A program made the position numbers and the translations under genes. DNA of 6,127 nucleotides from an uncultured Clostridia bacterium (GTDB lineage: Bacteria > Bacillota > Clostridia > Peptostreptococcales > Anaerovoracaceae). Shown piece by piece: positions 1-6,127 of the stretch. The notes under the pieces were generated by a model. The model ran no database searches. It saw only the letters and a list, made by a program, of their open reading frames with translations, and was not told where the DNA came from. The number at the start of each line of letters is the position of its first letter. The stretch's first letter is position 1. Location: positions 1 to 6,127 of the forward strand of contig CAKQVC010000132.1 in NCBI GenBank assembly GCA_934277655.1, written 5' to 3'.

Positions 1-1173
1 GGATACGGCTCCGATTGCAGACAGTGCACCCAGTCTTCCTTCTTTACCAAGGGAAATGGTTCTTCCTGCTCTTTCATAGAACTGTGCCAGTCTGGAACCC
101 AGATATGCAGGATAACCTTCTTCTCCAGGCATTTCTTCCAGACGACCGGACATTTCACGAAGGGCTTCTGCCCATCTGGATGTGGAGTCTGCCATCAGTG
201 CTACCGAATACCCCATGTCTCTGAAATATTCAGCGATGGTAATGCCTGTGTAGATGGATGCCTCACGGGCAGCTACCGGCATGTCGGATGTATTAGCGAT
301 CAAAACTGTTCTTTTCATCAGAGATTCGCCTGTACGAGGGTCTTTCAGTTCCGGGAATTCCATCAGAACGTCAGTCATCTCGTTTCCACGTTCACCACAG
401 CCGATATATACTACGATGTCAGCGTCAGCCCACTTTGCAAGCTGGTGCTGTACAACTGTCTTTCCTGATCCGAAAGGTCCCGGAACAGCTGCAACACCGC
501 CCTTTGCGATTGGGAACATGGTGTCGATAACACGCTGACCGGTTACCAGCGGCATATCCGGTACTAATTTTTCTTTATATGGTCTGCCTTTTCTTACCGG
601 CCATTTCTGCATTAAGGTCAGTTTCTTCATGCTGCCATCTGCCATTTTTACTTCTGCAACGGTTTCTTCTACCGTGAAGTCGCCGGCCTTAATAGATGTG
701 ATCACTCCGGAAACACCATAAGGCACCATGATTTTCTGTACAACGATGGCAGTTTCCTGAACCGTACCGATAATGTCGCCGGCTTCTACCTGGTCGCCTT
801 CCTTAACAATCGGAACAAACGGCCATTTTTTCGTTCTGGAAAGTGCCGGTACCTTGATTCCTCTGGTAATATTCGAACCAACTGCTTTTACCATTTCTTC
901 CAGAGGTCTCTGTATACCATCATACATCGTTTCGATCAGACCTGGTCCCAATTCTACGGATAACGGTGCTCCTGTGGAAACAACCGGAACCCCCGGGCCT
1001 ACGCCTGCGGTTTCTTCATATACCTGAATGGAGGCTCTGTCGCCTCTCATTTCAATAATTTCTCCGATCAATCCCTGCTCGCCTACGTGAACCACGTCGA
1101 ACATGTTCGCCTCTTCCATGCCGGAAGCAATAACCAGCGGACCGGATACTTTTACAACTTTTCCCTGACTCAT
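1..1173 (-). CDS. atpA: V/A-type ATPase catalytic subunit A (partial, 3' end outside window)
   Basis: This is the nucleotide-binding catalytic subunit of the V1/A1 head; it hydrolyses or makes ATP at the A/B interfaces on the cytoplasmic side. I translated 391 codons from the ATG at 1173 to the window edge; family members have about 590 residues, so roughly 200 C-terminal residues are missing. The N-terminal beta-barrel opens with [19 protein letters not shown]. The A-type insertion ('non-homologous region') covers about residues 110-200. The P-loop GPFGSGKT is at residues 232-239, with K238 and T239. GERGNEM follows with the catalytic glutamate at E261, and the [17 protein letters not shown] signature and [13 protein letters not shown] come after. 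The P-loop has serine where eukaryotic A subunits have the redox-regulated cysteine. The gene starts 2 bases after the subunit F stop codon, with a GGAGGTG site inside the last codons of F. It equals E. hirae NtpA. Subunits B and D are expected next, beyond position 1. Confidence 0.97.
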   Translation of the reverse strand, partial: MSQGKVVKVSGPLVIASGMEEANMFDVVHVGEQGLIGEIIEMRGDRASIQVYEETAGVGPGVPVVSTGAPLSVELGPGLIETMYDGIQRPLEEMVKAVGSNITRGIKVPALSRTKKWPFVPIVKEGDQVEAGDIIGTVQETAIVVQKIMVPYGVSGVITSIKAGDFTVEETVAEVKMADGSMKKLTLMQKWPVRKGRPYKEKLVPDMPLVTGQRVIDTMFPIAKGGVAAVPGPFGSGKTVVQHQLAKWADADIVVYIGCGERGNEMTDVLMEFPELKDPRTGESLMKRTVLIANTSDMPVAAREASIYTGITIAEYFRDMGYSVALMADSTSRWAEALREMSGRLEEMPGEEGYPAYLGSRLAQFYERAGRTISLGKEGRLGALSAIGAVS

Positions 1174-1175
1174 TC

Positions 1176-1499
1176 TTATTGTTCACCTCCAAATAGGATG
1201 TCTGCACCTACGGCACGTTCTACAGATTTACGAACGTCCTGCATGCCTATTCCCAGGCTGCCTTTCCTGCCGGGTACAGGAATGATCGCCGGCAGCCGCA
1301 GGTCTTTATATTCTGCGATTTCCTCGTCCATATACTGATAAAATTCTTCTGTTACATATATGATGGCGAAGTCTTCTTTTGCAATTTTTCTTACGATTTT
1401 TTTTGCTTCGTCTGCTTCTGTACAAGGGAAAACATCAAGACCTACGGCTTTAAATCCGAGAACACTCTCCCTGTCGCCTACGACTCCGATCTTATACAT
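1176..1499 (-). CDS. atpF: V/A-type ATPase subunit F (central stalk)
   Basis: This small Rossmann-like subunit of the rotating central stalk binds subunit D and is involved in coupling and activity control in this family. The predicted protein has 107 residues, close to the usual 100-110. Family motifs are clear: an N-terminal [20 protein letters not shown], a central strand [10 protein letters not shown] (about residues 43-52), and [33 protein letters not shown] towards the C-terminus. The ATG overlaps the end of subunit C by 8 bases (1492-1499), and AAGGG stands 6 bases before it. The stop is 2 bases before subunit A. It corresponds to E. hirae NtpG. This is not the F-type ATPase b subunit, which is also often called atpF. 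Confidence 0.96.
   Translation of the reverse strand: MYKIGVVGDRESVLGFKAVGLDVFPCTEADEAKKIVRKIAKEDFAIIYVTEEFYQYMDEEIAEYKDLRLPAIIPVPGRKGSLGIGMQDVRKSVERAVGADILFGGEQ
1184..1190 (-). promoter_or_regulatory. Ribosome-binding site of subunit A inside the end of subunit F
   Basis: GGAGGTG on the minus strand lies 10 bases before the ATG at 1173. It is read as codons of the final Gly-Gly-Glu of subunit F, whose TAA is 2 bases before the A start. A ribosome finishing F therefore ends on top of this site, which favours coupled translation of F and A. It also fixes the start of A. Confidence 0.8.
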
Positions 1500-2496
1500 A
1501 TGTTTCCCTTAACCTTTCTGCAATGACTTCTGCTTTGGTTCCGGCCGCTTTTCCGGTCAGAATCATTCTCAGATTTTTAATTTCGCTCTCCTTGGCGATA
1601 AAGAAACCTGCGATTGGTTCAATTCCCATGGAAATATATTTTGCATCGCGTGCATAGCGGATTCTTGCATCGTCACAAAGCTTTTCCAGCAGGGCGTATT
1701 TTCCTGTGGTGCTTACTGCTGCAGCACCTTTCGCAAAAATGTCACGGAATCCGTAAGGAGCCATCCGGTCTGCAAACTGGCTGTACGCCTCTTCATAGTG
1801 TCCGGTAAACAGCTTCTCGTCGATTTCGCCTCCCTCCAGGAATACTTTCTGGAAGAACGCCCACGGCTTGCCGATTTCTCTTAATCTGATAAATGCGTTG
1901 ATATTCAAAAGATCAATGACCAGCTTCACATATCCGATCAAAAACGGATTTCTTGTGGCTGCTGCACTTTTACTCATTTCCTCATAGCAGGTTCTGTCCA
2001 GAACCAGGTCGATCTCCTGCGGATCCCTGCCCTTTGCGAACAGCTCGATGGCTCTTTCAATGCCATGTTTCATGTCATCCGACATAAAGACATAATCTCT
2101 CTCCGCCGTCATTTTTGCCAGTTTCGCAGGTTCGATACGACCGCCTTCTGTAAGATACGGAGAAGGATCGGTTCCCAGAAATTCCGATTTCAGTAAGACC
2201 TTCAGATTATGGTAATCTGTCGGCAGAAGAAGAAAATCAAGTTCTTCCTGCTCCGGAATGATGGAAAATACCAGCTTGCTGATCTCATGCTGTCCTTTGG
2301 TAAGGACACGCTCAAAATCTTCCTTCTCAATGTCTTTGCTGCTGCCATATCCAAAGTCATTCAGCATGGCAAGCACCTGTCCGGTTGTTTCAAGCTCCAG
2401 AGCCTTACTCAGATCCATTGATGACAAGATCTGATTCTGGCGGCTGCTGACGATCGCACAAGGAAATGCATATTCTTCGCATGAATGCTTACTCAT
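1492..2496 (-). CDS. atpC: V/A-type ATPase subunit C (d/AC39 family, central-stalk socket)
   Basis: Subunit C is the funnel-shaped, non-membrane protein that sits on the cytoplasmic face of the K ring and receives the D/F shaft, joining the soluble motor to the membrane rotor. The predicted 334 residues match the usual length of about 330-350. The sequence is mostly helical with no membrane segment. It has the family's N-terminal YAFPCAIVSSRQNQIL, a DYHNLKVLLKSEF segment near residue 93, and the repeated FLIGYVKLVIDLLNINAFIRL type helix in the middle. A second YISMGIEPIAGFFIAKESEIKNLRMILTGK block precedes the C-terminus, as is usual for the vATP-synt_AC39 family. The ATG overlaps the TGA of subunit E in an ATGA arrangement, with GAGGA 6 bases upstream. 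It equals E. hirae NtpC. It is unrelated to F-type epsilon, which shares the symbol atpC. Confidence 0.95.
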   Translation of the reverse strand: MSKHSCEEYAFPCAIVSSRQNQILSSMDLSKALELETTGQVLAMLNDFGYGSSKDIEKEDFERVLTKGQHEISKLVFSIIPEQEELDFLLLPTDYHNLKVLLKSEFLGTDPSPYLTEGGRIEPAKLAKMTAERDYVFMSDDMKHGIERAIELFAKGRDPQEIDLVLDRTCYEEMSKSAAATRNPFLIGYVKLVIDLLNINAFIRLREIGKPWAFFQKVFLEGGEIDEKLFTGHYEEAYSQFADRMAPYGFRDIFAKGAAAVSTTGKYALLEKLCDDARIRYARDAKYISMGIEPIAGFFIAKESEIKNLRMILTGKAAGTKAEVIAERLRETYV

Positions 2497-3095
2497 TTTC
2501 TTTCCTCATTTTTCTGTCCAAACAGCATCTCTGCAACTTCTGCGGTGCATTGTCCCTTGCATTCCTCAACCATTGCTTCTACCGTATTGTTGTAAGAAGT
2601 AAGGCCACATGCAAGAATATAGCCGCCGCGGATGCTGCGGGTTTCTTCTGCTTTTTTGAAATTGCCGTTTTCTATTTTTGCGTTCAGACGGTCTGCAACC
2701 TTCTGCCCGATTTTTTCTTTGTCTTTTTCGTTGAAGATAAGCAATCCTGACTTCTGTCCACTCTTGATACCGGCTTCCACCAGCAGATTTACATAAGATT
2801 CTTCGTCTTCTGAAATAATCTGCTCCAGAGCTTTTTCGAAGCATTGCATGATCATATCCTGCTTACCGGAGAGAATAACTTTTTTGCTGTCGATGTCGGC
2901 AACAGATTTTTTTCTGCTTACCGTCTTTGCTTTCTCTTCCTCTCCTTTTGCTCGGCTTTCTTTTATCATGGCATCTGCTTCTGTGCGGGCATGCCCAAGA
3001 ATTTCCTCGCTTTTTGCATTTGCATCATCAAGCAGTTTCTTCTTGTACGCTTCAGCATCGCTTAAAATTTTAGATGTAATCTTATCTATGCTCAT
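2493..3095 (-). CDS. atpE: V/A-type ATPase subunit E (peripheral stalk)
   Basis: Subunit E pairs with the H/G subunit to form the peripheral stalks that hold the A3B3 head against rotation. The predicted length is 200 residues, normal for bacterial E. Residues 1 to about 85 form a long charged helix rich in Ala, Lys and Glu (DKITSKILSDAEAYKKKLLD onwards), suited to a right-handed coiled coil with H. Residues about 90-200 form the mixed alpha/beta domain that contacts the head, with RGGYILACG near residue 155 typical of the family. An in-frame TAG lies three codons before the ATG, so the start cannot move far upstream. AAAAGG stands 9 bases before the ATG. The 3' end overlaps subunit C by 4 bases. 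It equals E. hirae NtpE. Unlike its neighbours, it is separated from the gene before it, by 97 bases. Confidence 0.95.
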   Translation of the reverse strand: MSIDKITSKILSDAEAYKKKLLDDANAKSEEILGHARTEADAMIKESRAKGEEEKAKTVSRKKSVADIDSKKVILSGKQDMIMQCFEKALEQIISEDEESYVNLLVEAGIKSGQKSGLLIFNEKDKEKIGQKVADRLNAKIENGNFKKAEETRSIRGGYILACGLTSYNNTVEAMVEECKGQCTAEVAEMLFGQKNEERK

Positions 3096-3174
3096 GGTTC
3101 TCTACCTTTTCAATCTTATATACTTCTATCTGATTCTGCAGGCTTTTAGCAACGATCGCTGCCGGTTCCTGCAT
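3082..3174 (-). other. Possible 30-codon small ORF between subunits K and E
   Basis: An ATG at 3174 opens a 30-codon frame that begins MQEPAAIVAKSLQNQIEVYK, continues IEKVENHEHR and ends at TAA (3084-3082), 14 bases inside subunit E. It fills most of the K-E gap. AGGAAG precedes the ATG but lies only a few bases away, closer than usual. The residues look like an amphipathic, charged helix rather than random translation, but 30 codons can easily be open by chance. I recognise no family. It could be a coupling leader peptide for E, a real small protein, or nothing. Confidence 0.2.
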
Positions 3175-3186
3175 TCTTCCTGCAGA
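3135..3186 (-). repeat. Inverted and direct repeats in the K-E intergenic gap
   Basis: TCTGCAGG (3186-3179, minus strand) is an exact inverted repeat of CCTGCAGA (3142-3135), with 36 bases between. TGCAGGAA also occurs twice in tandem, separated by GAA (3184-3177 and 3173-3166). Either copy could pair through TGCAGG with the CCTGCA arm, so two exclusive stems are possible. A short AGCGA/TTGCT stem lies inside (about 3149-3161). There is no T-run, so it does not look like a terminator. A role in RNA processing or in setting the K to E expression ratio is inference. Confidence 0.35.
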
Positions 3187-3192
3187 TATAGC

Positions 3193-3693
<501 letters not shown>

Positions 3694-5664
3694 CTACTTA
3701 TCTGCAATTTTGATATATTTAGTTTTTTTGCGGAATGGGTCAAATGGTTCTCCACCATCTTCATAGAATTTTCCGAAGAACTCAATGTACTGAAGTCTGC
3801 TGGCATGGATAAACGCACCTAAAGCATTGATTGCCAGGTTCAGGGTATGTCCCAGTACAAAAGCAATAAGCAGGATGATACATCCTTTCACACCGCCGCC
3901 TCCCATAGCGCCCATCGTGTTGACGACCTGTGCGATAACACCGGTCGCAAGACCTAATGCCAGAAGTCTTGCATAAGACAGAATGTCGGAAAGGTAACTT
4001 GTGATATTATATACACTTCCCAGACCTCCGATCACTTTACCGAAGCCTTTCTTATCTCTTCCTCCTGTCAGAAGCAGTCCTGCAACGCCTACAATGGCCA
4101 TCCATTTGCCGATTGTCACAACCGCTGCTCCAAAACTGCTGCCTGCAAGCCATCCGATCAGTCCCAAAATTGTCAGATACCAGAAACCTTCGTCGCATAT
4201 TGCATCAAACAGATGACCGTCTTTAATCTGCATATAGGCTTTGATGCCCATACCGATAAAGATATGGATCACTCCCAGTCCAAGGGAGAAGATCAAAAGC
4301 GTCATCGGGTCTTCAATCGGATTGAACCAAATCGGATTGACTGCAATTTCTTTTCCGAGTATCGTTCTCGAAAACACCTGGACAAAATCTCCGAACCATC
4401 CGCCGAACATCGCACCCCAGAACGTGGTAGAAATACCGCAATAGAAGAATAATTTGATCATCTTATAGGTATTGCCTTCCAGGTCGTACTTTTTCAGAGC
4501 GATAAAGCATCCTACTGCCATAACGATCCCGTATCCGGCATCACTAAGCATCATACCGAAAAAGATGGCATAAAACAAAGCGAAAATGCTGGTCGGATCG
4601 AAACCTTTATAATCCGGCAGAGAATACATCTCGGTAATGGATTCGAAAGGCACGAAAAAGCTTTTATTATCCAGTGCAACCGGAACTTCTTCGCCCTCCT
4701 GCGGGTCTCTGAAGCTGTAACAGCATTGATTTTCATCTAAGATTTCTTCTGCCTGCTTCATGCAGCGTGCCGGAATCCATCCTTCAATGAAAAACGTTCT
4801 TTTAGTTTTTAACAGTTTACTTTCAATTTTCTGTTTGTCAAGGCTGACTGTTAATATATCATGATACATCTCAATATCTGGTTTCAGCCCTGCATTGGCA
4901 GCTACCTCATCTGCTGCCTTTTCCAATTCTACCTTTAATACATCTCTTTCCCCCTGAATTCGTATAAGGTTCTCTCTTACTGTACCCTTAAAATCTTTAA
5001 AGGACATCTGCGAAAAACCGGATTGCTTTAGTATAGCAAGAACATCGTCATGTATCTGGGTGTCACTGATAACTGCCACATAATAAAGGTCCCTGTCTGA
5101 TCCCACCGGGCTGAAAATCACCTGATTTAATCGATCAAGTTCTTTTCCCAGTGAATCCAGATCAGATCCCGCCGGCAGTACGCCCGTATCGATCTTCGTT
5201 GTGCGGGTTCCTGTGCATTCCAGAGGAACATCATAATTGCTCCATGGAAGAAGTGCTGCTTCATCCTGATTCAGCTTGTTCATTTCTTCATTCAGTTCTG
5301 TAATACGGTCATCCAGCTTCAGAATAAACTCTGCTTTCTGTTCATATGACCCCAGATCTGCTGCTGCGGACTCAGCCTGAGCTTTGGCAACAGAGCGTCT
5401 TGTTGCGAAAAGAGGACTCTTTAGTCTGCCATACTTTTCGATGGTTTCAAGCGCCATGACCGCCTGGTTGATTTTCCCTTCCAGACGGGTAATTTCCTCA
5501 CGGTTTTCTTCAATTCTGGTATTGTTCTTCCAGACTTCCTCCGTAAGTTTGCTGCTCTGCTCTGTCAGTTCCACAGCCCCGAAATCCATCAGGTGTGATA
5601 AGAGCTGCTTCTTGCATCCGTCCATGCCAATGACTGCAATCCGCTGCATTTTAACAATTGACAC
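3694..5664 (-). CDS. ntpI: V/A-type ATPase subunit I (a-subunit, ion-channel stator)
   Basis: Subunit I is the membrane stator that supplies the two ion half-channels beside the K ring and anchors the peripheral stalks. The predicted length is 656 residues, within the usual 640-670. The N-terminal cytoplasmic half (to about residue 353) has long coiled-coil stretches near 38-78, 90-135 and 228-268. The membrane half begins near GFDPTSIFALFYAIFFG at 354. It contains the family's MLSDAGYG, GAMFGGWFGD and SDILSYARLLALG, followed by HTLNLAINALGAFIHASRLQ and the tail YEDGGEPFDPF. R566 (in SYARLL) and R623 (in HASRLQ) match the two conserved arginines of the a-subunit, yeast Vph1 R735 and R799. The start is a GTG giving MSIVKMQRI, which resembles the family N-terminus. 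It overlaps the H gene by 14 bases, and AGGA lies 12 bases upstream. An ATG five codons later (5649) is possible but lacks a ribosome-binding site. Confidence 0.96.
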   Translation of the reverse strand: MSIVKMQRIAVIGMDGCKKQLLSHLMDFGAVELTEQSSKLTEEVWKNNTRIEENREEITRLEGKINQAVMALETIEKYGRLKSPLFATRRSVAKAQAESAAADLGSYEQKAEFILKLDDRITELNEEMNKLNQDEAALLPWSNYDVPLECTGTRTTKIDTGVLPAGSDLDSLGKELDRLNQVIFSPVGSDRDLYYVAVISDTQIHDDVLAILKQSGFSQMSFKDFKGTVRENLIRIQGERDVLKVELEKAADEVAANAGLKPDIEMYHDILTVSLDKQKIESKLLKTKRTFFIEGWIPARCMKQAEEILDENQCCYSFRDPQEGEEVPVALDNKSFFVPFESITEMYSLPDYKGFDPTSIFALFYAIFFGMMLSDAGYGIVMAVGCFIALKKYDLEGNTYKMIKLFFYCGISTTFWGAMFGGWFGDFVQVFSRTILGKEIAVNPIWFNPIEDPMTLLIFSLGLGVIHIFIGMGIKAYMQIKDGHLFDAICDEGFWYLTILGLIGWLAGSSFGAAVVTIGKWMAIVGVAGLLLTGGRDKKGFGKVIGGLGSVYNITSYLSDILSYARLLALGLATGVIAQVVNTMGAMGGGGVKGCIILLIAFVLGHTLNLAINALGAFIHASRLQYIEFFGKFYEDGGEPFDPFRKKTKYIKIADK

Positions 5665-5977
5665 TGGACGTCACGATCCTTTCTGCTATAAAATTTACAA
5701 CTCGGTCTTGCTTCTCACCGGCTTTTTTCGCCATTTCCTGCCACTGCTTTTCAGCGCCTGAAATTGCTTCATTGTACTGCTTCTGTGCAAGTTCCTGCCC
5801 TTCTGCAAGGTACTGTTCTTTGATTTCCCTGGCTTTTTCTTCTGCTTCCGCCAGAATAACGCCGGCCTTCGTGTTTGCTGCATCCACTATGTTTCCTGCT
5901 TCAGATTTAGCATCTTTTCTGATTCTGTCAGCTTTATCCTCAGCATCTTTAATCATGGTTAATTCTTCTGTAAACAC
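5651..5977 (-). CDS. atpH: V/A-type ATPase subunit H/G (peripheral stalk), GTG start
   Basis: This helical partner of subunit E forms the peripheral stalk. I place the start at the GTG at 5977 because AAGGAGG lies exactly 8 bases upstream. This gives 108 residues, near the family's usual 100-110. The protein is nearly all charged helix (FTEELTMIKDAEDKADRIRK onwards), with Ala-rich 11-residue-like spacing and no membrane segment, as in the family's coiled coil. The same frame stays open upstream to the window edge, and a TTG at 6082 would give 143 residues, but that extra part does not resemble the family and has no comparable RBS. An ATG at 5956 is another weaker option. The gene is first in the visible operon, overlaps subunit I by 14 bases, and corresponds to E. 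hirae NtpF. Identification rests on composition, size and position, because this family has low sequence identity. Confidence 0.85.
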   Translation of the reverse strand: MFTEELTMIKDAEDKADRIRKDAKSEAGNIVDAANTKAGVILAEAEEKAREIKEQYLAEGQELAQKQYNEAISGAEKQWQEMAKKAGEKQDRVVNFIAERIVTSSVNC

Positions 5978-5985
5978 TCTGCTTG

Positions 5986-5992
5986 CCTCCTT
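5986..5992 (-). promoter_or_regulatory. Ribosome-binding site that decides the subunit H start
   Basis: AAGGAGG on the minus strand stands 8 bases before GTG at 5977. No other candidate start in this frame (TTG 6082, ATGs near 6019, ATG 5956) has a comparable site, so this favours the 108-residue form of subunit H. Confidence 0.8.
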
Positions 5993-5999
5993 GTTCCAT

Positions 6000-6016
6000 A
6001 TGATTTCCCAAATCAT
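6000..6016 (-). promoter_or_regulatory. Perfect hairpin in the operon leader, just upstream of the first RBS
   Basis: ATGATTT-GGG-AAATCAT on the minus strand is an exact 7-bp inverted repeat with a 3-base loop. It ends 7 bases before the AAGGAGG of subunit H. A second small palindrome, GAGAA-N-TTCTC, is at 6021-6031. There is no T-run, so it is not a normal terminator. It may be an RNA hairpin near the first RBS or a protein-binding dyad, but either role is inference. The stem is AT-rich and would be weak as RNA. Confidence 0.4.
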
Positions 6017-6053
6017 CATTGAGAATTTCTCTGAAAAAATATTCTTCGCAAAA

Positions 6054-6082
6054 TTTATGCTGCAAGCTTTTTCCTGCTTCAA
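6054..6082 (-). promoter_or_regulatory. Candidate sigma-A promoter for the V-ATPase operon (weak)
   Basis: On the minus strand, TTGAAG (6082-6077) and CATAAA (6059-6054) are separated by 17 bases. Each matches 4 of 6 consensus bases, and the pair lies about 75 bases upstream of the first gene. An overlapping alternative is TTGCAG with TATTTT at 18-base spacing. The region 5978-6127 holds no convincing gene, so a promoter is expected here if H is the first gene. An upstream promoter outside the window is equally possible. Confidence 0.3.
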
Positions 6083-6127
6083 AAGATTACGCTTGTTTAT
6101 CCTTTCATAAGAAAAATTCTCCCCCTT

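Noticed and set aside
254..538. Plus-strand open frames within the subunit A region (also 15-224, 773-1027 and 1087-1338)
   Set aside because: All lie antisense to subunit A (or A and F), where the minus-strand protein has intact P-loop and catalytic motifs.
1..1173. Possibility that subunit A is an F-type ATPase beta or a flagellar/type III ATPase
   Set aside because: The A-type N-terminal insertion, GPFGSGKT P-loop, GERGNEM and [13 protein letters not shown], together with the neighbouring V-type subunits, are specific to V/A-type subunit A.
2566..2844. Minus-strand 92-codon frame within subunit E
   Set aside because: It is an out-of-frame reading of E, rich in Arg and Ser, with no recognisable domain.
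5658..6110. Plus-strand 150-codon open frame opposite subunit H
   Set aside because: It is the antisense shadow of the H coiled-coil gene; its Ser/Ala/Phe-rich translation is the complement of Glu/Lys/Ala-rich helix codons, and it has no RBS or family match.
6097..6127. Minus-strand AAGGGGGAG followed 10 bases later by ATG-AAA-GGA-TAA
   Set aside because: A three-codon ORF after a purine-rich run at the window edge is most likely chance or the end of an upstream gene; nothing inside the window can separate these.

Overview
The window is one continuous operon fragment, all on the minus strand, encoding a prokaryotic V/A-type (vacuolar-type) rotary ATPase. In transcription order, right to left, the genes are subunit H/G (peripheral stalk), I (membrane stator, 'a'), K (rotor ring, 'c'), E (peripheral stalk), C (central-stalk socket, 'd'), F (central stalk) and the first 391 codons of catalytic subunit A, which runs off the left edge. 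This matches the start of the Enterococcus hirae ntp operon, ntpF-I-K-E-C-G-A, where the E. hirae letters F and G correspond to subunits H and F here. Subunits B and D would be expected beyond position 1.

The sequence suggests a low-to-moderate GC Firmicute, probably an anaerobic clostridial or Lachnospiraceae-like gut bacterium. The basis is the AGGAGG-type ribosome-binding sites, the subunit sequences and the gene order. The species cannot be named from this window. The K subunit carries every residue that forms the Na+ site in E. hirae NtpK (L55, T58, Q59, Q110 and E139 here), so the enzyme is predicted to move Na+ rather than H+.

Layout: 5978-6127 is a non-coding leader with a weak promoter candidate, a perfect 7-bp hairpin and a strong RBS. 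Subunit H is at 5651-5977 and starts at a GTG. Subunit I is at 3694-5664 and overlaps H by 14 bases. K is at 3193-3669 behind a strong RBS. A 97-base gap at 3096-3192 is the only real break in the packing; it holds a possible 30-codon ORF and a set of repeats. E (2493-3095), C (1492-2496), F (1176-1499) and A (1-1173) then follow with overlaps of 4 and 8 bases and a 2-base gap, the usual pattern of translational coupling.

Together, A (with B) hydrolyses or makes ATP. F, D and C form the central shaft and its socket on the K ring. E and H form the peripheral stalks holding the A3B3 head to subunit I, and ions pass between I and K. I found no mobile element, CRISPR array, RNA gene or unknown defence-like system. 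The less ordinary points are the K-E gap, the Na+-site signature and the leader structures.
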